Assembly: GCF_902459465.1 (NCBI RefSeq)
Contig: NC_047063.1
Location: 23,357,055-23,421,054, forward strand
Direction of reading: 5' to 3'
DNA from: Asterias rubens
Lineage: Eukaryota > Echinodermata > Asteroidea > Forcipulatida > Asteriidae
DNA: 64,000 bases
The translations under genes were made by a program, and so were the position numbers. Shown in pieces: positions 1 to 11,243 of the stretch. Numbering within the stretch: the stretch's first letter is position 1; every line of letters starts with the position of its first letter. The notes below the pieces were generated by a model. The model saw only the letters and a list, made by a program, of their open reading frames with translations, made no database searches and was not told the origin of the DNA.

Positions 1-912
1 ACAATAATACAATAGCGTACATTTACGTAGTGCTTTTCCGTGACCCCAGGATAATATTGCGTAATTTAAATATGAAATAATGAATGCATTGTATAAAGTT
101 AACAAAATCTTTTGCGGTAGAAAATATTTCAATCTATTCATAATACCAACATTTTTTGAGATTTTGGTGGTAAAAACATCTATGTGTTTTTTCCAGGACA
201 AGTTCTCATCAATATTAATACCTAAGAATTTACAACTCTTTGTTTGGTTGAGAGCACTGCCATTTAAACAGAGGGGTACATGGCGCAAATTTTTTCTTTG
301 CCTGGCACAAAAATTATATAGTTTGTTTTAAGAACATTAATTGGCAGTTTATTTGCTCGAAGCCAGTTACTCAATTTAATGAGCTCTACGTTAAGGTTTT
401 GTGTAGCGACGTCAACATTATGGTGGTTATATAAAAGGATTGTATCATCTGCAAACATACAGAATGAGATCAAACTAGACGAATTACAAATACCATTTAT
501 ATAGATAATGAAAAATAGAGGACCTAATACGGAACCTTGAGTAACTCAACAAGAAATGTATTTATCGGATGATTGTCTAGAATTATACGAAACAAATTGC
601 TTTCGGTGTGTTAAGTAGCTCTTAAACCGTTCCAGGGCCAACCCACGCACACCAATAATTATTCTCTAATTTACTAAAAAGAATGTCATGGTTAACAGTG
701 TCGAAAGCCTTGGACAGGTCCAAGAAAACACCAATTGAATTTTGTGATTATCAATAGCGTTAATAATTTTCTCTAACATACTTGTAATAGCTAACTCTGT
801 GGAACGTTGTGCTCTGAAACCGTATTGGGATTCTGTAAAAGGCCATGTTTGTCAATAAAACAAATAAGTCGCTTGTATACCAATTTCTCAAATATTTTAG
901 GATTTGAAACTC
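1..912 (-). pseudogene. LINE reverse-transcriptase fragment, decayed
   Basis: Read on the minus strand, this stretch encodes the palm and thumb of a non-LTR retrotransposon reverse transcriptase. An LDLSKAF-like remnant lies near 700-730, QGSVLGPLFF near 500-535, the catalytic FADD box near 447-458, and a downstream block with KFLGINIDENLSWKKHI near 150-245. Several stops and frameshifts break it and only a 69-codon stretch (264-473) is open. The motif spacing fits the Jockey/CR1/RTE group. The 3' end runs off the left edge and the 5' side stops near 912. A dead copy with no expected product. Confidence 0.82.
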
Positions 913-938
913 CGATGATAAAAATACGATATGGAAAG

Positions 939-1060
939 GTTTGCGGTAACACCATGTAATGACTATCTATGATGAGTTGGAGTGGTTCTGAAAAGAACCG
1001 TTGGTTTCAACTCGACGTTTCGAACAGTATGCTCTGATCGTCTTAAGTACTGGCATGCTG
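939..1060. repeat. Half-copy of a retroelement-terminus-like repeat
   Basis: The segment from TTTGCGGTAACACCATGTAA through the GACGTTTCGAA and CTCTGATCGTC motifs matches one half of the inverted repeat at 50731-50936. The same terminal motif recurs in reverse at 10501-10519. The pairing of a tRNA-less terminus with a cGACGTTTCGA motif resembles the terminal regions of Penelope-like elements, but I cannot prove that assignment. Confidence 0.5.
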
Positions 1061-2420
1061 CTTAAGTACTGTGGAGGCGGATAGCTTGGTGATGCACGAA
1101 GGCGGGAAATGGAGCTCGGTGGTGCGTGGTAAAATGATTCTCAAAATACGTTCTCCTCTTGAAAGCCGCTGTAAACTTCTAGCCAAGGTATAGTTTGTAT
1201 TGTCATTCATTTTAAGAGTGATTACCAAACGTATAATAGAACAACATTTAATGAAATGCACAATGTTCTGCCTAGATTAACATTCCGTTGTATTTTCTTT
1301 GCCGCCTTCCTAATTATTCGACCCTAAAGAGAATCATTAATTTTATAAACGACATTACGTTTGGGGAACACCGTGCTTTGATGCAAGCGTTGACAATGCC
1401 AACGTTCTCCATTTATAAGTACGGATCTTTAGATTTGAGTGAACGTGGACCTCGTTCACGTCGACCACAGACGGTTGTGGTGCATTTGGGGACAACATGG
1501 CGTCCATCAAACACGTGACCAAAGAAAACTGGTCCCACATGTCGCAACTCTCTCAATTCACAGCTCTGATTCGGTCAGTTCCAACGCCCTTCTTTCACGC
1601 TCTGCTGCTCAGAGCTGCTTTATGCATACTCAAATAACCCGCTCAAGCTTGACACAATGGCTACATTTTACTCTCTTATGATTGCATGCAGTCTACCCGC
1701 AGTACACTCGTTTCCTTTGTGATTTATCTACACTGATAAGCATCGTTTTTCAAGCGTGACCTCGGTTTGAATAATAATTAGTCCAAAGGGCTTCTGAAAT
1801 TCAGTCTTTTTCGGCCTTCACGAAAATTCATGCAAGTTAATATTAGGCTCATTCAATGTCGTTTGAATATAAACGTTAAAAGGGGTCGTTCATTTTCAGT
1901 ACTTGAGCATTCACTCTACAAAATAAGACTAATCAAATTCAACTGGTCACTTTAGTTAATTCAATTTCGTCGAAGCCAGTCGCCGAAGCTGGTCAACCTT
2001 TCCGTTCAATCAATGGGCAAACAAAAAAGCCGTTTAATGAAATAAAATGAAATAATATCGAAAGAGAAACTAGTTTGATTGAAATAGAAAAATCGCGTGA
2101 ATTTGAAAGCGTGTTAATAAAATTGAATAAATTCTTTGTTGAAATTGGCCGGGCAATCCTATAATAAAATAGTACTCTTGGATAAAATCATTAAAGCGAA
2201 CAATACTGTGTGTTGAATAACTGACTGACTATACCACACAACGTGTCTGCTCGAGTGGCTATAATTATGTAAATGACAAAGTACCATGATTTTGCCCGCA
2301 CCGGTAGTTGGGAAGAGACTGTGAGTAATGGCGGTAAAAACATGGAAACCATGGCAACGGGAATTACAAAAAAAGAAGCCCTATATACGATCGTTGTATG
2401 ACATCTTCTAAATAACAAAC
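1061..2420. other. Intergenic, no gene recognised
   Basis: Short open frames on both strands (1288-1681 and 1355-1540) show no recognisable domain and overlap one another. 1850-2170 is AT-rich with GAAGCTGGTC-type short repeats. Nothing else is supported. Confidence 0.5.
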
Positions 2421-2686
2421 TCTAAAACACGACGAGCAACGCTGTTTTCGCGCAGGCTGCTCCGCAGGCCGTTGAATTAGTTTGTGTTGGTTGGTGGTGA
2501 TCAAAATTGAAACTTCTTTTATTTTAGGGTGAGGACTCACTTTCCCCACATTTGCACCTTGGAGCTACTACTACCGAGAGTCAAAAAGCTGGTGTTGATA
2601 TTTTTACGTGGTTTTCGTACTGATCTTACTGTCGAAATTTGAGTGTGGTATTTGAACAGAAAAACCCAGGGCAAGCTGTAGCTGCA

Positions 2687-3829
2687 ATGAAAAACAGTTC
2701 GGGTTCAACTTTGACTGAAGCTGGGAGCGATTATGATATAGGGGTAACCGTATGTCAGCTGATGTACCATATCATCGTGGTATTCTTCGGCGTGCCTGGT
2801 AACTGTCTCATCCTTCGTGTGTACTGGACTAAGACTCTCAAGACCAGCACTCACGTTCTGATCATGGGACTTGCCTGGGCCGATCTCGCCGTCTGTTTAC
2901 TGCATATTCTGGGTATCTCCGAGCGTATTCTGCATCTTGCCGGGTCGGCTGCACCGCTGTGGGTGACTGTTTTGATATCGTTTCAGTACATCGCTCTTGG
3001 TACATCGAGTGTGCTGACCGGAGTGATCGCAGCGGATCGCTACGACTGCATCTGCCGTCCACAGCGCCGGTTCTTCACCCACAGGCGCGGTAAGATAGCA
3101 GTTTTGGCCTCGCTAGTATTGTCATTTCTCATGAATATCCCCGGGTTCTTCGCTTCGTCATCTAATTTCTCAAATCCCTTCGAAGTGGAGTTGGTATTTG
3201 CATTGCAATTTGCTAAATTTGTGTTCGTACTGATCATGATTGCCCTGTGCTACGGAAAAGTCTACTTAACGATCCGGAAACATACTCGGGTAGGTGCCCT
3301 GAAGACGACGGTACAGGAGGGAAACGGTAAGGCTGGAGATAGTGAGTGGTCCACGAGATTTCCGATTAGCCCTGGAGAAAGTAGTCAACAAACCTCCAGC
3401 AATACTGTTGATACGGTTGCTATATCTGGACACATCCTCCAAGCTTCGTTACCTATGGAAATTAAAAGCGTTGCTGGACCACAACCAACCCCCGGCGGCC
3501 CGTGCGGTGCGTTACCCCACGTCCAAGAACCAACTGAAAGTGGCCCCTTTCGGAATGGAAAATCGGCGGTGCTACACAGGAAGACGACCCTTATGCTTTT
3601 CATCACCAGTCTGGTGTATCTGCTGACATGGATGCCGTACTGGGTCTACGCAACGGTATTGGTCTCCTATTTTCGAGGTGTAATGGTTAATCCATCGTCC
3701 ATTGGAATCTTGATAGAGATAAGTTATGTTGTGTACATTAACAATGCTGTCAATCCGCTCATTTACGGACTCGCAAACAGACGGTTCAGAAAAGACTGTA
3801 AAGAAGTCATCCGCAAGATGAGGCTCTGA
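2687..3829 (+). CDS. Class A (rhodopsin-like) GPCR 1, intronless
   Basis: A 380-residue seven-helix receptor predicted in the plasma membrane; ligand unknown. I start at ATG 2687: the frame is open upstream to a TTG at 2639, but this is the first Met and it precedes a glycosylation site (NSS, residues 3-5). TM1 is about 22-45 with GVPGN at 35-39, TM2 56-76 with ADLAVC, TM3 92-114 followed by DRYD at 117-120, TM4 136-156, TM5 167-192, a long Ser/Pro/Gly-rich third loop 193-300, TM6 301-324 with WMP in place of CWxP, and TM7 338-361 with NPLIY at 356-360 and a basic helix 8. ICL2 carries the subfamily signature RRFFTHRRGKIA. No cysteine is present at the top of TM3 or in ECL2, so the usual disulfide is missing. 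It is most like the receptors at 39852 and 27594. Class is certain; orthology is not assignable by eye. Confidence 0.93.
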   Translation: MKNSSGSTLTEAGSDYDIGVTVCQLMYHIIVVFFGVPGNCLILRVYWTKTLKTSTHVLIMGLAWADLAVCLLHILGISERILHLAGSAAPLWVTVLISFQYIALGTSSVLTGVIAADRYDCICRPQRRFFTHRRGKIAVLASLVLSFLMNIPGFFASSSNFSNPFEVELVFALQFAKFVFVLIMIALCYGKVYLTIRKHTRVGALKTTVQEGNGKAGDSEWSTRFPISPGESSQQTSSNTVDTVAISGHILQASLPMEIKSVAGPQPTPGGPCGALPHVQEPTESGPFRNGKSAVLHRKTTLMLFITSLVYLLTWMPYWVYATVLVSYFRGVMVNPSSIGILIEISYVVYINNAVNPLIYGLANRRFRKDCKEVIRKMRL

Positions 3830-3911
3830 TCATAGAGTCTCGTCGCAATTTTTTTTAATTGCCTTTGCTTATATGAAAGGAGTTAACGAAATTAATATTC
3901 ACAACTCACAC

Positions 3912-4205
3912 AGCATACTGACGTTGATATAAACTGACGTTGATATAACGTCATTAAAGCGTCAGACGACGGGGATGGTAACGTTACATCAACGTCAGTA
4001 TGCCTGACGTTGAGTCATAGTGATTTTGGCACCCGGATTTGACGTTCTGGCCGACGTTGCATCAACCTATTTTCGACGTAAATATTGTGTCAAAATAAGG
4101 TTTGTATGGAGGTTGGTGACAAAAAGGATATGTTCAATATTGTCGTCAACATCTGGCGTAATGTTTTGACGTCCGTGCAACGTGTCATGTCTGACGTCTC
4201 ATCAA
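3912..4205. repeat. TGACG/CGTCA-rich palindromic tract, 3' of GPCR 1
   Basis: Starting about 85 bases after the receptor stop, GACGT or its complement occurs more than ten times in 290 bases. An inverted pair (CATACTGACGTTGAT at about 3914 and its complement ending near 4001) brackets the first part. It is probably a short transposable element lying in or next to the 3' UTR; the motif also matches CREB/ATF half-sites. Confidence 0.55.
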
Positions 4206-5446
4206 CATCCGTTTACTAATTACTTAACATATAATCTTAAACATTACAAATTATTTGTGCATTGCACACAGATATATATATTATGGTCATTCCTCTTGAT
4301 CTCCCTTAGTCCACCATTTCCTCTTCACCGCACCCGGCGAACGAATTCAGTCAGATATAAGAGCTTTATGGTAATGAAAATGGAAGAAACTAAGACTTCT
4401 TACCTTTGAATTTTCTTTAACGTGATTCGTCCTTAGTAGCTGACTGGCGGCCAATCAATACTCACACATAAATTCACCTTGTCAACATTAATGGCACTGT
4501 ACACCTTTTTATAATTGTCGAAAAACTAGTATTCTCACTAAAAAACTGTGATCATAGATGATCGAAGTTCTACTACCAACAGCTCTGCATATATTGCTCG
4601 TTACCATGGTGAGTTATCATGCTAACAAATTGTTTTGAGTAATTACCAAAAATAGCCAAAGTCTTTAATATACATCCTTGCACAGTAGGCCCATACGTGA
4701 GTGTGATATATGCTTATCGTAGTTTATATCTAATGAGAAATGTTCATTATGCAATATCAGCCGTTATAAGAGTTTTATTTATTGATCATTCCAGTGTCAC
4801 CTCGATGGTCTTTAATGAGCCGTCCAAAAACTCATTCAACAAAAATTAAAGCCTAAACTTACATGAGTTGATCACAGTAACCAAAAAAACTAATATTGCC
4901 ATCAGTACAAAAACACCGTTAATTCAATTCATTTAAACATGCAAGACATCTTTCAAATAAGATTATGCGATTAATATTTGGGCCTTTTAGTCACATGCCG
5001 ATCAGCTGTGGAGATGTTTTGCCGGAAAAAAGTTTCTATGTATAATTATAAAAAAAAAATTAAAAAAAACATTGGGTCATTTAAACGAACGGTACGAAGT
5101 GTGTTGTATTTTACGACTTTGAGCACCTGAATTAAACTTTCTAAATATATTCTGAAGAATTATCTGAACGATAATGAAAAATAAAAAAACACTTCCACGG
5201 GCCTGTTGTTTTTGTTGTAGATCTGCCCTTTTAGTTGGTTGTGCCATTTTTCTAATATGCCGGGAGGCAAAACAAACACCCCTCCCCCCCCCGAATAAAA
5301 AAGAGTACATTTTCTGCATATATATAGAACATGTTAAATAGCTATATCTTTGCTCTTTTAATGAAAACTTTGATTTGGAATTTATTGATCTGAGAAGTCC
5401 GCACTTTAATTTGGATAACTTGGGAGATATGTGACCCGTGCCCTCG
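4206..5446. other. AT-rich intergenic, no gene recognised
   Basis: No frame longer than 80 codons, and none with a recognisable domain. Poly-A runs lie near 5050, and a short C-run at 5279-5291. Nothing else seen. Confidence 0.5.
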
Positions 5447-6773
5447 TCACATCACTGATGTAGATTATTACATCTTATACTCACTGATGTAGATTACTAC
5501 ATCTTATACTCACTGATGTAGATTATTACATCTTATACTCACCGATGTAGATTATTACATCTTATACTCACTGATGTAGATTATAACATCTTATACTCAC
5601 CGATGTAGATTATTACATCTTATACTCACTGATGTAGATTATTACATCTTATACTCACTGATGTAGATTATTACGTCTTATACTCACCGATGTAGATTAT
5701 TACATCTTATACTCACTGATGTAGATTGTTACATCTTATACTCACTGATGTAGATTATTACGTCTTATACTCACTGATGTAGATTATTACATCTTATACT
5801 CACTGATGTAGATTATTACATCTTATACTCACCGATGTAGATTATTACATCTTATACACACTGATGTAGATTATTACATCTTATACTCACTGATGTAGAT
5901 TATTACATCTTATACTCACTGATGTAGATTATTACGTCTTATACTCACCGATGTAGATTATTACATCTTATACTCACTGATGTAGATTGTTACATCTTAT
6001 ACTCACTGATGTAGATTATTACGTCTTATACTCACTGATGTAGATTATTACATCTTATACTCACTGATGTAGATTATTACATCTTATACTCACCGATGTA
6101 GATTATTACATCTTATACTCACTGATGTAGATTATTACATCTTATACTCACTGATGTAGATTATTACATCTTATACACACTGATGTAGATTATTACATCT
6201 TATACTCACCGATGTAGATTATTACATCTTATACTCACTGATGTAGATTATTACATCTTATACTCACTGATGTAGATTATTACATCTTATACTCACCGAT
6301 GTAGATTATTACATCTTATACACACTGATGTAGATTGTTACATCTTATACTCACAGGTGTAGATTATTACATCTTATACTCACTGATGTAGATTATAACA
6401 TCTTATACTCACTGATGTAGATTAGTACATCTTATACTCATTGATGTAGATTATTACATATTTTACTCACAGGTGTAGATTATTACATCTTATACCAACT
6501 GATATAGATTACTACATCTTATACCAACTGATATAGATTATTACATCTTATACCAACTGATATAGATTATTACATCTTATACTCACTGATGTAGATTAGT
6601 ACATCTTATACTCATTGATGTAGATTATTACATATTTTACTCACAGGTGTAGATTATTACATCTTATACCAACTGATATAGATTATTACATCTTATACCA
6701 ACTGATATAGATTATTACATCTTATACCAACTGATATAGATTATTACATCTTATACAACTGATATACAGTCGA
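5447..6773. repeat. 29-bp minisatellite, about 45 units, with higher-order repeats
   Basis: A tandem array with core ACTGATGTAGATTATTACAT plus CTTATACTC. Each unit holds an internal inverted repeat GATGTA-6 nt-TACATC. Variants (CCGATG, CAGGTG, CAACTGATATAG, ATTGTTAC, TTACGTC) are not random. The pattern at 5640-5900 recurs at 5901-6160, a period of 261 bp or 9 units, and the GATTAGTAC variant recurs at 6420 and 6594, 6 units apart. So the array grew by block duplication. There are no unique spacers, so it is not a CRISPR array. Confidence 0.97.
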
Positions 6774-7305
6774 CCGTTATTACGAGCTCGCATGTTACGA
6801 GGTTCCGGTTGATACGAGGTTTTTTGCCGGTCCCGAACGGCCCCATGCGTGTTTCAATGCATTAAAATACTGATTATACGAGCACGGTAGCACAGAACAT
6901 CTTCCCTGGTATCTCGCGTTAGCAATGAACCTTCTATTATTACACTAGTGGTTACCAATGAAAATCCAGCTTTTATTTTATTTACTGAAAATTTTCACAG
7001 CGTGTGCAGTATGCATTGCAGCAGTAAGATTTCCCCTGGTGTCTCGCAGCAGCAATGAACCATCCAGCGTTAAACAGGTGGTTACCAATGAAAACCAAGA
7101 CTCTATTTATTGCATTGGCAATAAACTGCCGGCGACCAAAGTTTTGTAAGAGAAACTTCCCAAAAACATGAACGCAAGTTAAAATCTTACACTTTTTATC
7201 AATCTTGTAAAATATAAATTGATTTTAAAATTGAATTTAAAACTAAACCAACTTAGTTAAAACAGTTTTATAGTCCCCGCGTTGTGCTTGTTTGTGCAGT
7301 ACATC
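6774..7305 (+). mobile_element. Pogo/Tigger-like transposon end inside the minisatellite
   Basis: The array stops at GATATA and continues with CAGTCGACCGTTATTACGAG. CAGT followed by CG-rich TTA-TACGAG text is the usual start of pogo/Tigger terminal repeats, and insertion at TA fits. The satellite resumes near 7306. No transposase is visible. A roughly 90-bp internal duplication (about 6895-6965 and 7020-7100, both with TGGTTACCAATGAAAA) fills the middle. The matching right terminal repeat is absent, so this is a truncated or rearranged copy. Confidence 0.5.
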
Positions 7306-7410
7306 GCACATACATTGTAGATTATTACATCTTACACTCACAGGTGTAGATGATTACATATTATACCAGTTGATGAACATTAATACAGATTATTACATCT
7401 ACTCACCGCT
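7306..7410. repeat. Decayed remnant of the 29-bp minisatellite
   Basis: TGTAGATTATTACATCTTAC and two further degenerate units, including the CAGGTG variant, show that the array originally continued to the right of the pogo-like insertion. Confidence 0.8.
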
Positions 7411-7858
7411 GTTATATCAATAAAAACACCCTTCTGCAGAATTACTTTGCTTTTATGTATTTTGTGTTTTTGTTTGTGGTTAACTTGAAAACCAAATTAA
7501 AGTAGAAAAGAAGAGCTCCATGGCTGAATCCAGTTTTGTGGTGCACACTTTTCCAACATTTTAAAATTACAATGAAAGAGAGAAAACAATATTTACAAGT
7601 AAGTATCTAAAAATAGTGTTAAGGCGGTTTAAGATGACATTGTGTTTAAAAGACCTTTCCAATAAAACAAATGTCAAACTTAACAAAGAATGTGATGATG
7701 TCACATTTCAAAATGTTGACTTACGCACAGTTGGCTATGTACAGCGTGACCCATGCATTGTTGATATCTAATGAAAATCATTGTTGATTTCCATTAACGT
7801 CGTTTCCAACTTTTGCCCTGAAAAAAAAATATGGAACAAAATGATAATTTCCATCAAA

Positions 7859-8054
7859 TTAAAGGAACACGTTGCCTTGGATTGGACGAGTTGGTTTATA
7901 CAAAGCGTTTGTAACCATTTTGTTTTAAAACGCATATGATTAGAAAGATGTTGTAAAAGTAGAATACAATGATCTTCACAACCAAAACAATTGCGTGGTT
8001 TTAAACGCTTTTCAAAGACCAACTCGACCGATCCAAGGCAGCGTGTTCCTTTAA
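7859..8054. mobile_element. TTAA-1 short inverted-repeat element, internally deleted
   Basis: Bounded by TTAA on both sides, with termini AGGAACACGTTGCCTTGG and its complement. At 196 bp it lacks the central hairpin present in the copies at 10865 and 34053. Non-coding; it would be mobilised only in trans. Confidence 0.88.
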
Positions 8055-8162
8055 GGTGAGGTATAGATGCTTTGATTTTATCCCCCTTTCATATAAGGCA
8101 TGTGTAGGTTAATCTTTTGAAAAATGTGAGTGCATCACAAAACTGATGTATAGGCAAGGTTT

Positions 8163-8330
8163 ATTAATAACAATAATAATAATAAATACAGTAGTCTGGT
8201 TGCACAGCAGAATGCACTATACATTCACAATTATTTATGGCTGAAGGTTGAGTGCTTTGCTTAAAGGCACAAGTGTCATGACTTGGTTTTGAACAAACTG
8301 CTGATGACACTAACTGGGCCAAACTCCATA
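8163..8330 (-). mobile_element. SINE or LINE tail with (ATT)n end
   Basis: On the minus strand, a 150-base body containing AAGCAAAGCACTCAACC ends in a TTATTATTATTATTGTTA tract. Such tails mark SINE/LINE 3' ends in marine invertebrates. No tRNA head could be identified. Confidence 0.4.
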
Positions 8331-8515
8331 AAGCTGTTTAACGGCTGATTTTGTGCTTTCTGTGTGTTTTGATAGTATCGCTAACCGTACTACCATACGG
8401 AAAGGTATGCCAACCTTCCGGTGATTAGGCCCACAGCACAAAAAAGAATGACGTCACAACGCAACGGTGAACATGCAAGATGGCCGCCTATTTTTCCTGC
8501 TGCGTGTGAAATACA

Positions 8516-8750
8516 CTATTTTCTAAATGCATAAAGAGTGAAGAGCACTCTTTGAAGAGCCATAAAAGGGACAACTCTTTTTCGAGTGGTCTTCCACTCT
8601 TTTAGATTGAAGTTTGCATCTTTTTTGAGTGATTTTTGAATCTGTCCTGGAGTGAAACGTGAAATAACCACCACTCTTATAAAGAGCCACATGCAGGACA
8701 ACACGGAACGTAAAGAGTGGTGTTTTTCACTTTTTTACATTTAGAGATTA
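8516..8750. mobile_element. CACTCTTT-type short inverted-repeat element, copy 1
   Basis: Ends share the inverted motif CTAAATGYAWAAGAGTGAA, and the body repeats CACTCTTTGAAGAGCC and CGAGTGGTCTTCCACTC. It is homologous end to end with 46321-46564. Non-coding. Confidence 0.8.
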
Positions 8751-9165
8751 TTTTTACATTTAGCACAACAAGTTGCTTACCGTTATAAGCAGCGCTGTAA
8801 AAATTACATATTATGTTATTAAAGAAAAAAGGTAAACCTCTCTTATTTATATTAATACAATTTTAAAAGTTTTTTCTCTCTACGTCCTTTGTTTACATCT
8901 ACCTTTTGTCGCTCGGCTACGATACGTAAATGTAAAAACAGTCTCACTAGAAACTAATACATAAATAAGATATGGATAAGGTAAATAAGATCGTAAGGCT
9001 TTAGGGGTAATCCGAGGCTTATAGAAAACCATCCTTCAAATTGACAAGAGACCTTACCATGACGGACGAAAAAAGGACGAGACATTGCACAACATGACGG
9101 CAACAAAGTGCAGAGAATAAACTTTAAGGACGTGTGTAAATAAAAGACTAAAGAAAAGCTGTTAA

Positions 9166-9485
9166 TTTGTTTGTAGTGAGAGAGGTGTTTTGAATTCTTA
9201 TCTTTTTAGAAGCAAAATGCAAACTTTTGCCGTGTCTTCGTAAGCGTTGGTAACAAATTTGGAACGTTCACAAATTATTCCTAACCTCCTTTATAAGCCA
9301 TTACATGTATACACTTTCGGTACAGAAAAAAAAAGTTCACAGATTTACAAACAACTTACAGGGTTTACAGAAGGTAATGGTGAAAGACTTTTCTTGAAAT
9401 ATTGTTCCATAAAGAAAAGCTGTTAATTTGTTTATAGTGAGAGAGGTGTTTTGAATTCTTATCTTTAGCAAAATGCAAACGATAT
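9166..9485. repeat. 65-bp direct duplication
   Basis: CTGTTAATTTGTTTGTAGTG and the bases following it (9160-9225) recur almost unchanged at 9419-9481. A second block with CTTCGTAAGCGTTGGTAAC at 9225-9298 recurs at 10797-10864, each copy ending next to other repeats. This indicates local rearrangement among repeated segments. Confidence 0.75.
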
Positions 9486-9499
9486 TCGTATTCAGATTC

Positions 9500-9850
9500 G
9501 TGGAGGTCTTGAAAAACTCTAAGCCTCCTAGATCTAATCTTAAAGGCAGCACTTCCAGGCAATCAATTACCCGTACGCCGAGATCTCTCAATACACATCC
9601 TGAAGGCTGAAAAGGGTAATGCCACTGTTGTAATGAACCGTACTGAATATCATCGAAAGGTTCAAAGTTCCGTAGACACAGATACATTATGTCTGCCTAA
9701 AGAAGAGCCCTACTCACGTAAGTAGAAAGGAAGCTGGCTGCAAAGCTCCCCGCCCTTATCCGTAGCACTGCCATACCGACTTCACTGTACAAACATCTTA
9801 GGCCTTCAGCCTCGAAGTGCCCGAGATTCTTTGGCCAGCCTACGGCTACG
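9500..9850 (+). pseudogene. Penelope-like element RT N-terminal fragment
   Basis: Translated on the plus strand, the piece KGNATVVMNRTEYHRKV (about 9620-9672) corresponds to the DKGxATVVM motif of Penelope-like reverse transcriptases. A downstream frame carries SASKCPRFFGQP (about 9800-9840), matching the xPxFYGLPK block. The two lie in different frames with stops between them, so the copy is dead. A minus-strand frame over the same bases (9337-9687) is a shadow. Confidence 0.6.
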
Positions 9851-9943
9851 GCTAGATCGCGCGCGTCTGCTATTCTTCAACACTGGTAGACGCGCTGATC
9901 TAGACGTAGCTGTAGCTGATGTCGTCGTTTCGGACACGGCCTC
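9836..9943. mobile_element. GGCCGTGTCCGAAACG-type palindromic element, partial
   Basis: Matches the complement of the complete copy at 60001-60137, through GCGCGCGATCTAGCCG-like text and CTACGTCTAGATCAGCGCG, ending in CGTTTCGGACACGGCCT. The left terminus is lost in the Penelope-like fragment. Confidence 0.8.
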
Positions 9944-10119
9944 TCGAGGTTTCCCTATCATACAACCTCGCACACACTTGACTTAGCTTTTACACCCACT
10001 TGTGGGTAAACGCCTTACACAATAAACCCGATTTATCGATGTTATAAAGGGAATCGAATGACAGGCATCTGATATACCAGTGAGTTCTATGTCAAATCAC
10101 TTTTAACCAACACCAACTG

Positions 10120-10520
10120 TTGAAGCTTGCCAAGTTACCAAAGCGGTACTCGAACAAGATGAAACTGCCTGACTCTACACTGAAACCTGTGAACCCTATA
10201 AATTGGCCAACACCTCACACCCTCTTCAGTCTCCTGACGATGACTTAAGCAAGCTAGTCGAAACGTTGAGACAAATAATACATCAGTCCGCAGTACCCTG
10301 GATCCACTAGAGCAGAGGTAGTAGTCCCGGTCGATTTTTTTTACTACCCTAGTTCAATTTTCTAGTTTAAATGCACGACAGGTTTTTTTCAGGAATGATT
10401 TAGTCTCACCACAAATTCATAAAATCTACTCCACGGTAGTCGAAAGTAAAGCAAGACAAGTTCTCAAAAGAACATAATCTACCTAGCAAGTAGATACACA
10501 CATGGTGTTACCGCAAACCA
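10120..10520 (+). repeat. Probable retroelement terminal region
   Basis: Contains CCTGACGATGACTTAAGCAA followed by TAGTCGAAACGTTGAGAC, the kind of motif seen at ends of Penelope-like elements. It ends with ACATGGTGTTACCGCAAACC, shared with 939 and 50731. Assignment is by resemblance. Confidence 0.4.
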
Positions 10521-10864
10521 AATATAAATTTTTGAATCCAATAGTAAATTCATGGACAACATTTGCGAAATATTGGTGGAGAACGCACATTTGGGACTAA
10601 GCTGTTATATTTGTTATCGTGCAAATGAATGGAAAACATAATGGTGACATCGGCAGCAGTCAGGCATTCCCGTGCACTATGCTTTATAACCTTAAAATAA
10701 TCATCATCGTCATTTAATGCTACTCACACAATAGGTAGAATATATATAGCGCATGTGCTTGCGAACAAAAAAGTTGAACAATCGCTCAAACTTCGCAACA
10801 TTTGCCGTGTCTTCGTAAGCGTTGGTAACAAATTCGGAACGTTCACAAATTATTCCTCACCTCC

Positions 10865-11243
10865 TTAAAGGAACACATTGCCTTGGATCGGTCGAGTTGG
10901 TCTTTAGAAAGCGTTTGTAACCGTTTTTTTTATAAAATGCATATGGATAGAAAGATGTTGTAAAAGTGGAATACAATGACCTACACAAATATGCCTCGAA
11001 ATTGCGTGGTTTTCTTTTTACCTCGTCAATTCACACGGTCGGCCATTTATGGGAGTCAAATTTTTGACTTCCATAAATGGCCGACCATGTTAGTTTGCGA
11101 CCGTACAATTTTGAGTGATACTTGTGTGGATCATTGTATTCTACTTTTAAAACATCTTTCTAACCATATGCCTTTCATAACAAACGGTTACAAACGCTTT
11201 TCATAGACCAACTCGTCCGGTCCAAGGCAATTTGTTCCTTTAA
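10865..11243. mobile_element. TTAA-1 short inverted-repeat element, complete
   Basis: TTAA flanks both sides and the termini AGGAACACATTGCCTTGG are inverted. The centre is a long hairpin whose arms read ACACGGTCGGCCATTTATGG and its complement (about 11035-11095). The right TTAA is shared with the next element, so the two abut. Confidence 0.92.

Noticed and set aside
2639-2686. TTG start giving GPCR 1 sixteen extra residues
   Set aside because: Non-ATG starts are rare in animals, and the first ATG at 2687 precedes a typical glycosylated receptor N-terminus.
5447-6773. CRISPR-like array
   Set aside because: Units are contiguous with no unique spacers, and the context is a metazoan genome.
10240-10300. 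Hammerhead ribozyme of a Penelope-like element
   Set aside because: GTCGAAAC is present but the CUGAUGA core is not exact (CCTGACGATGAC) and stem pairing is not convincing.
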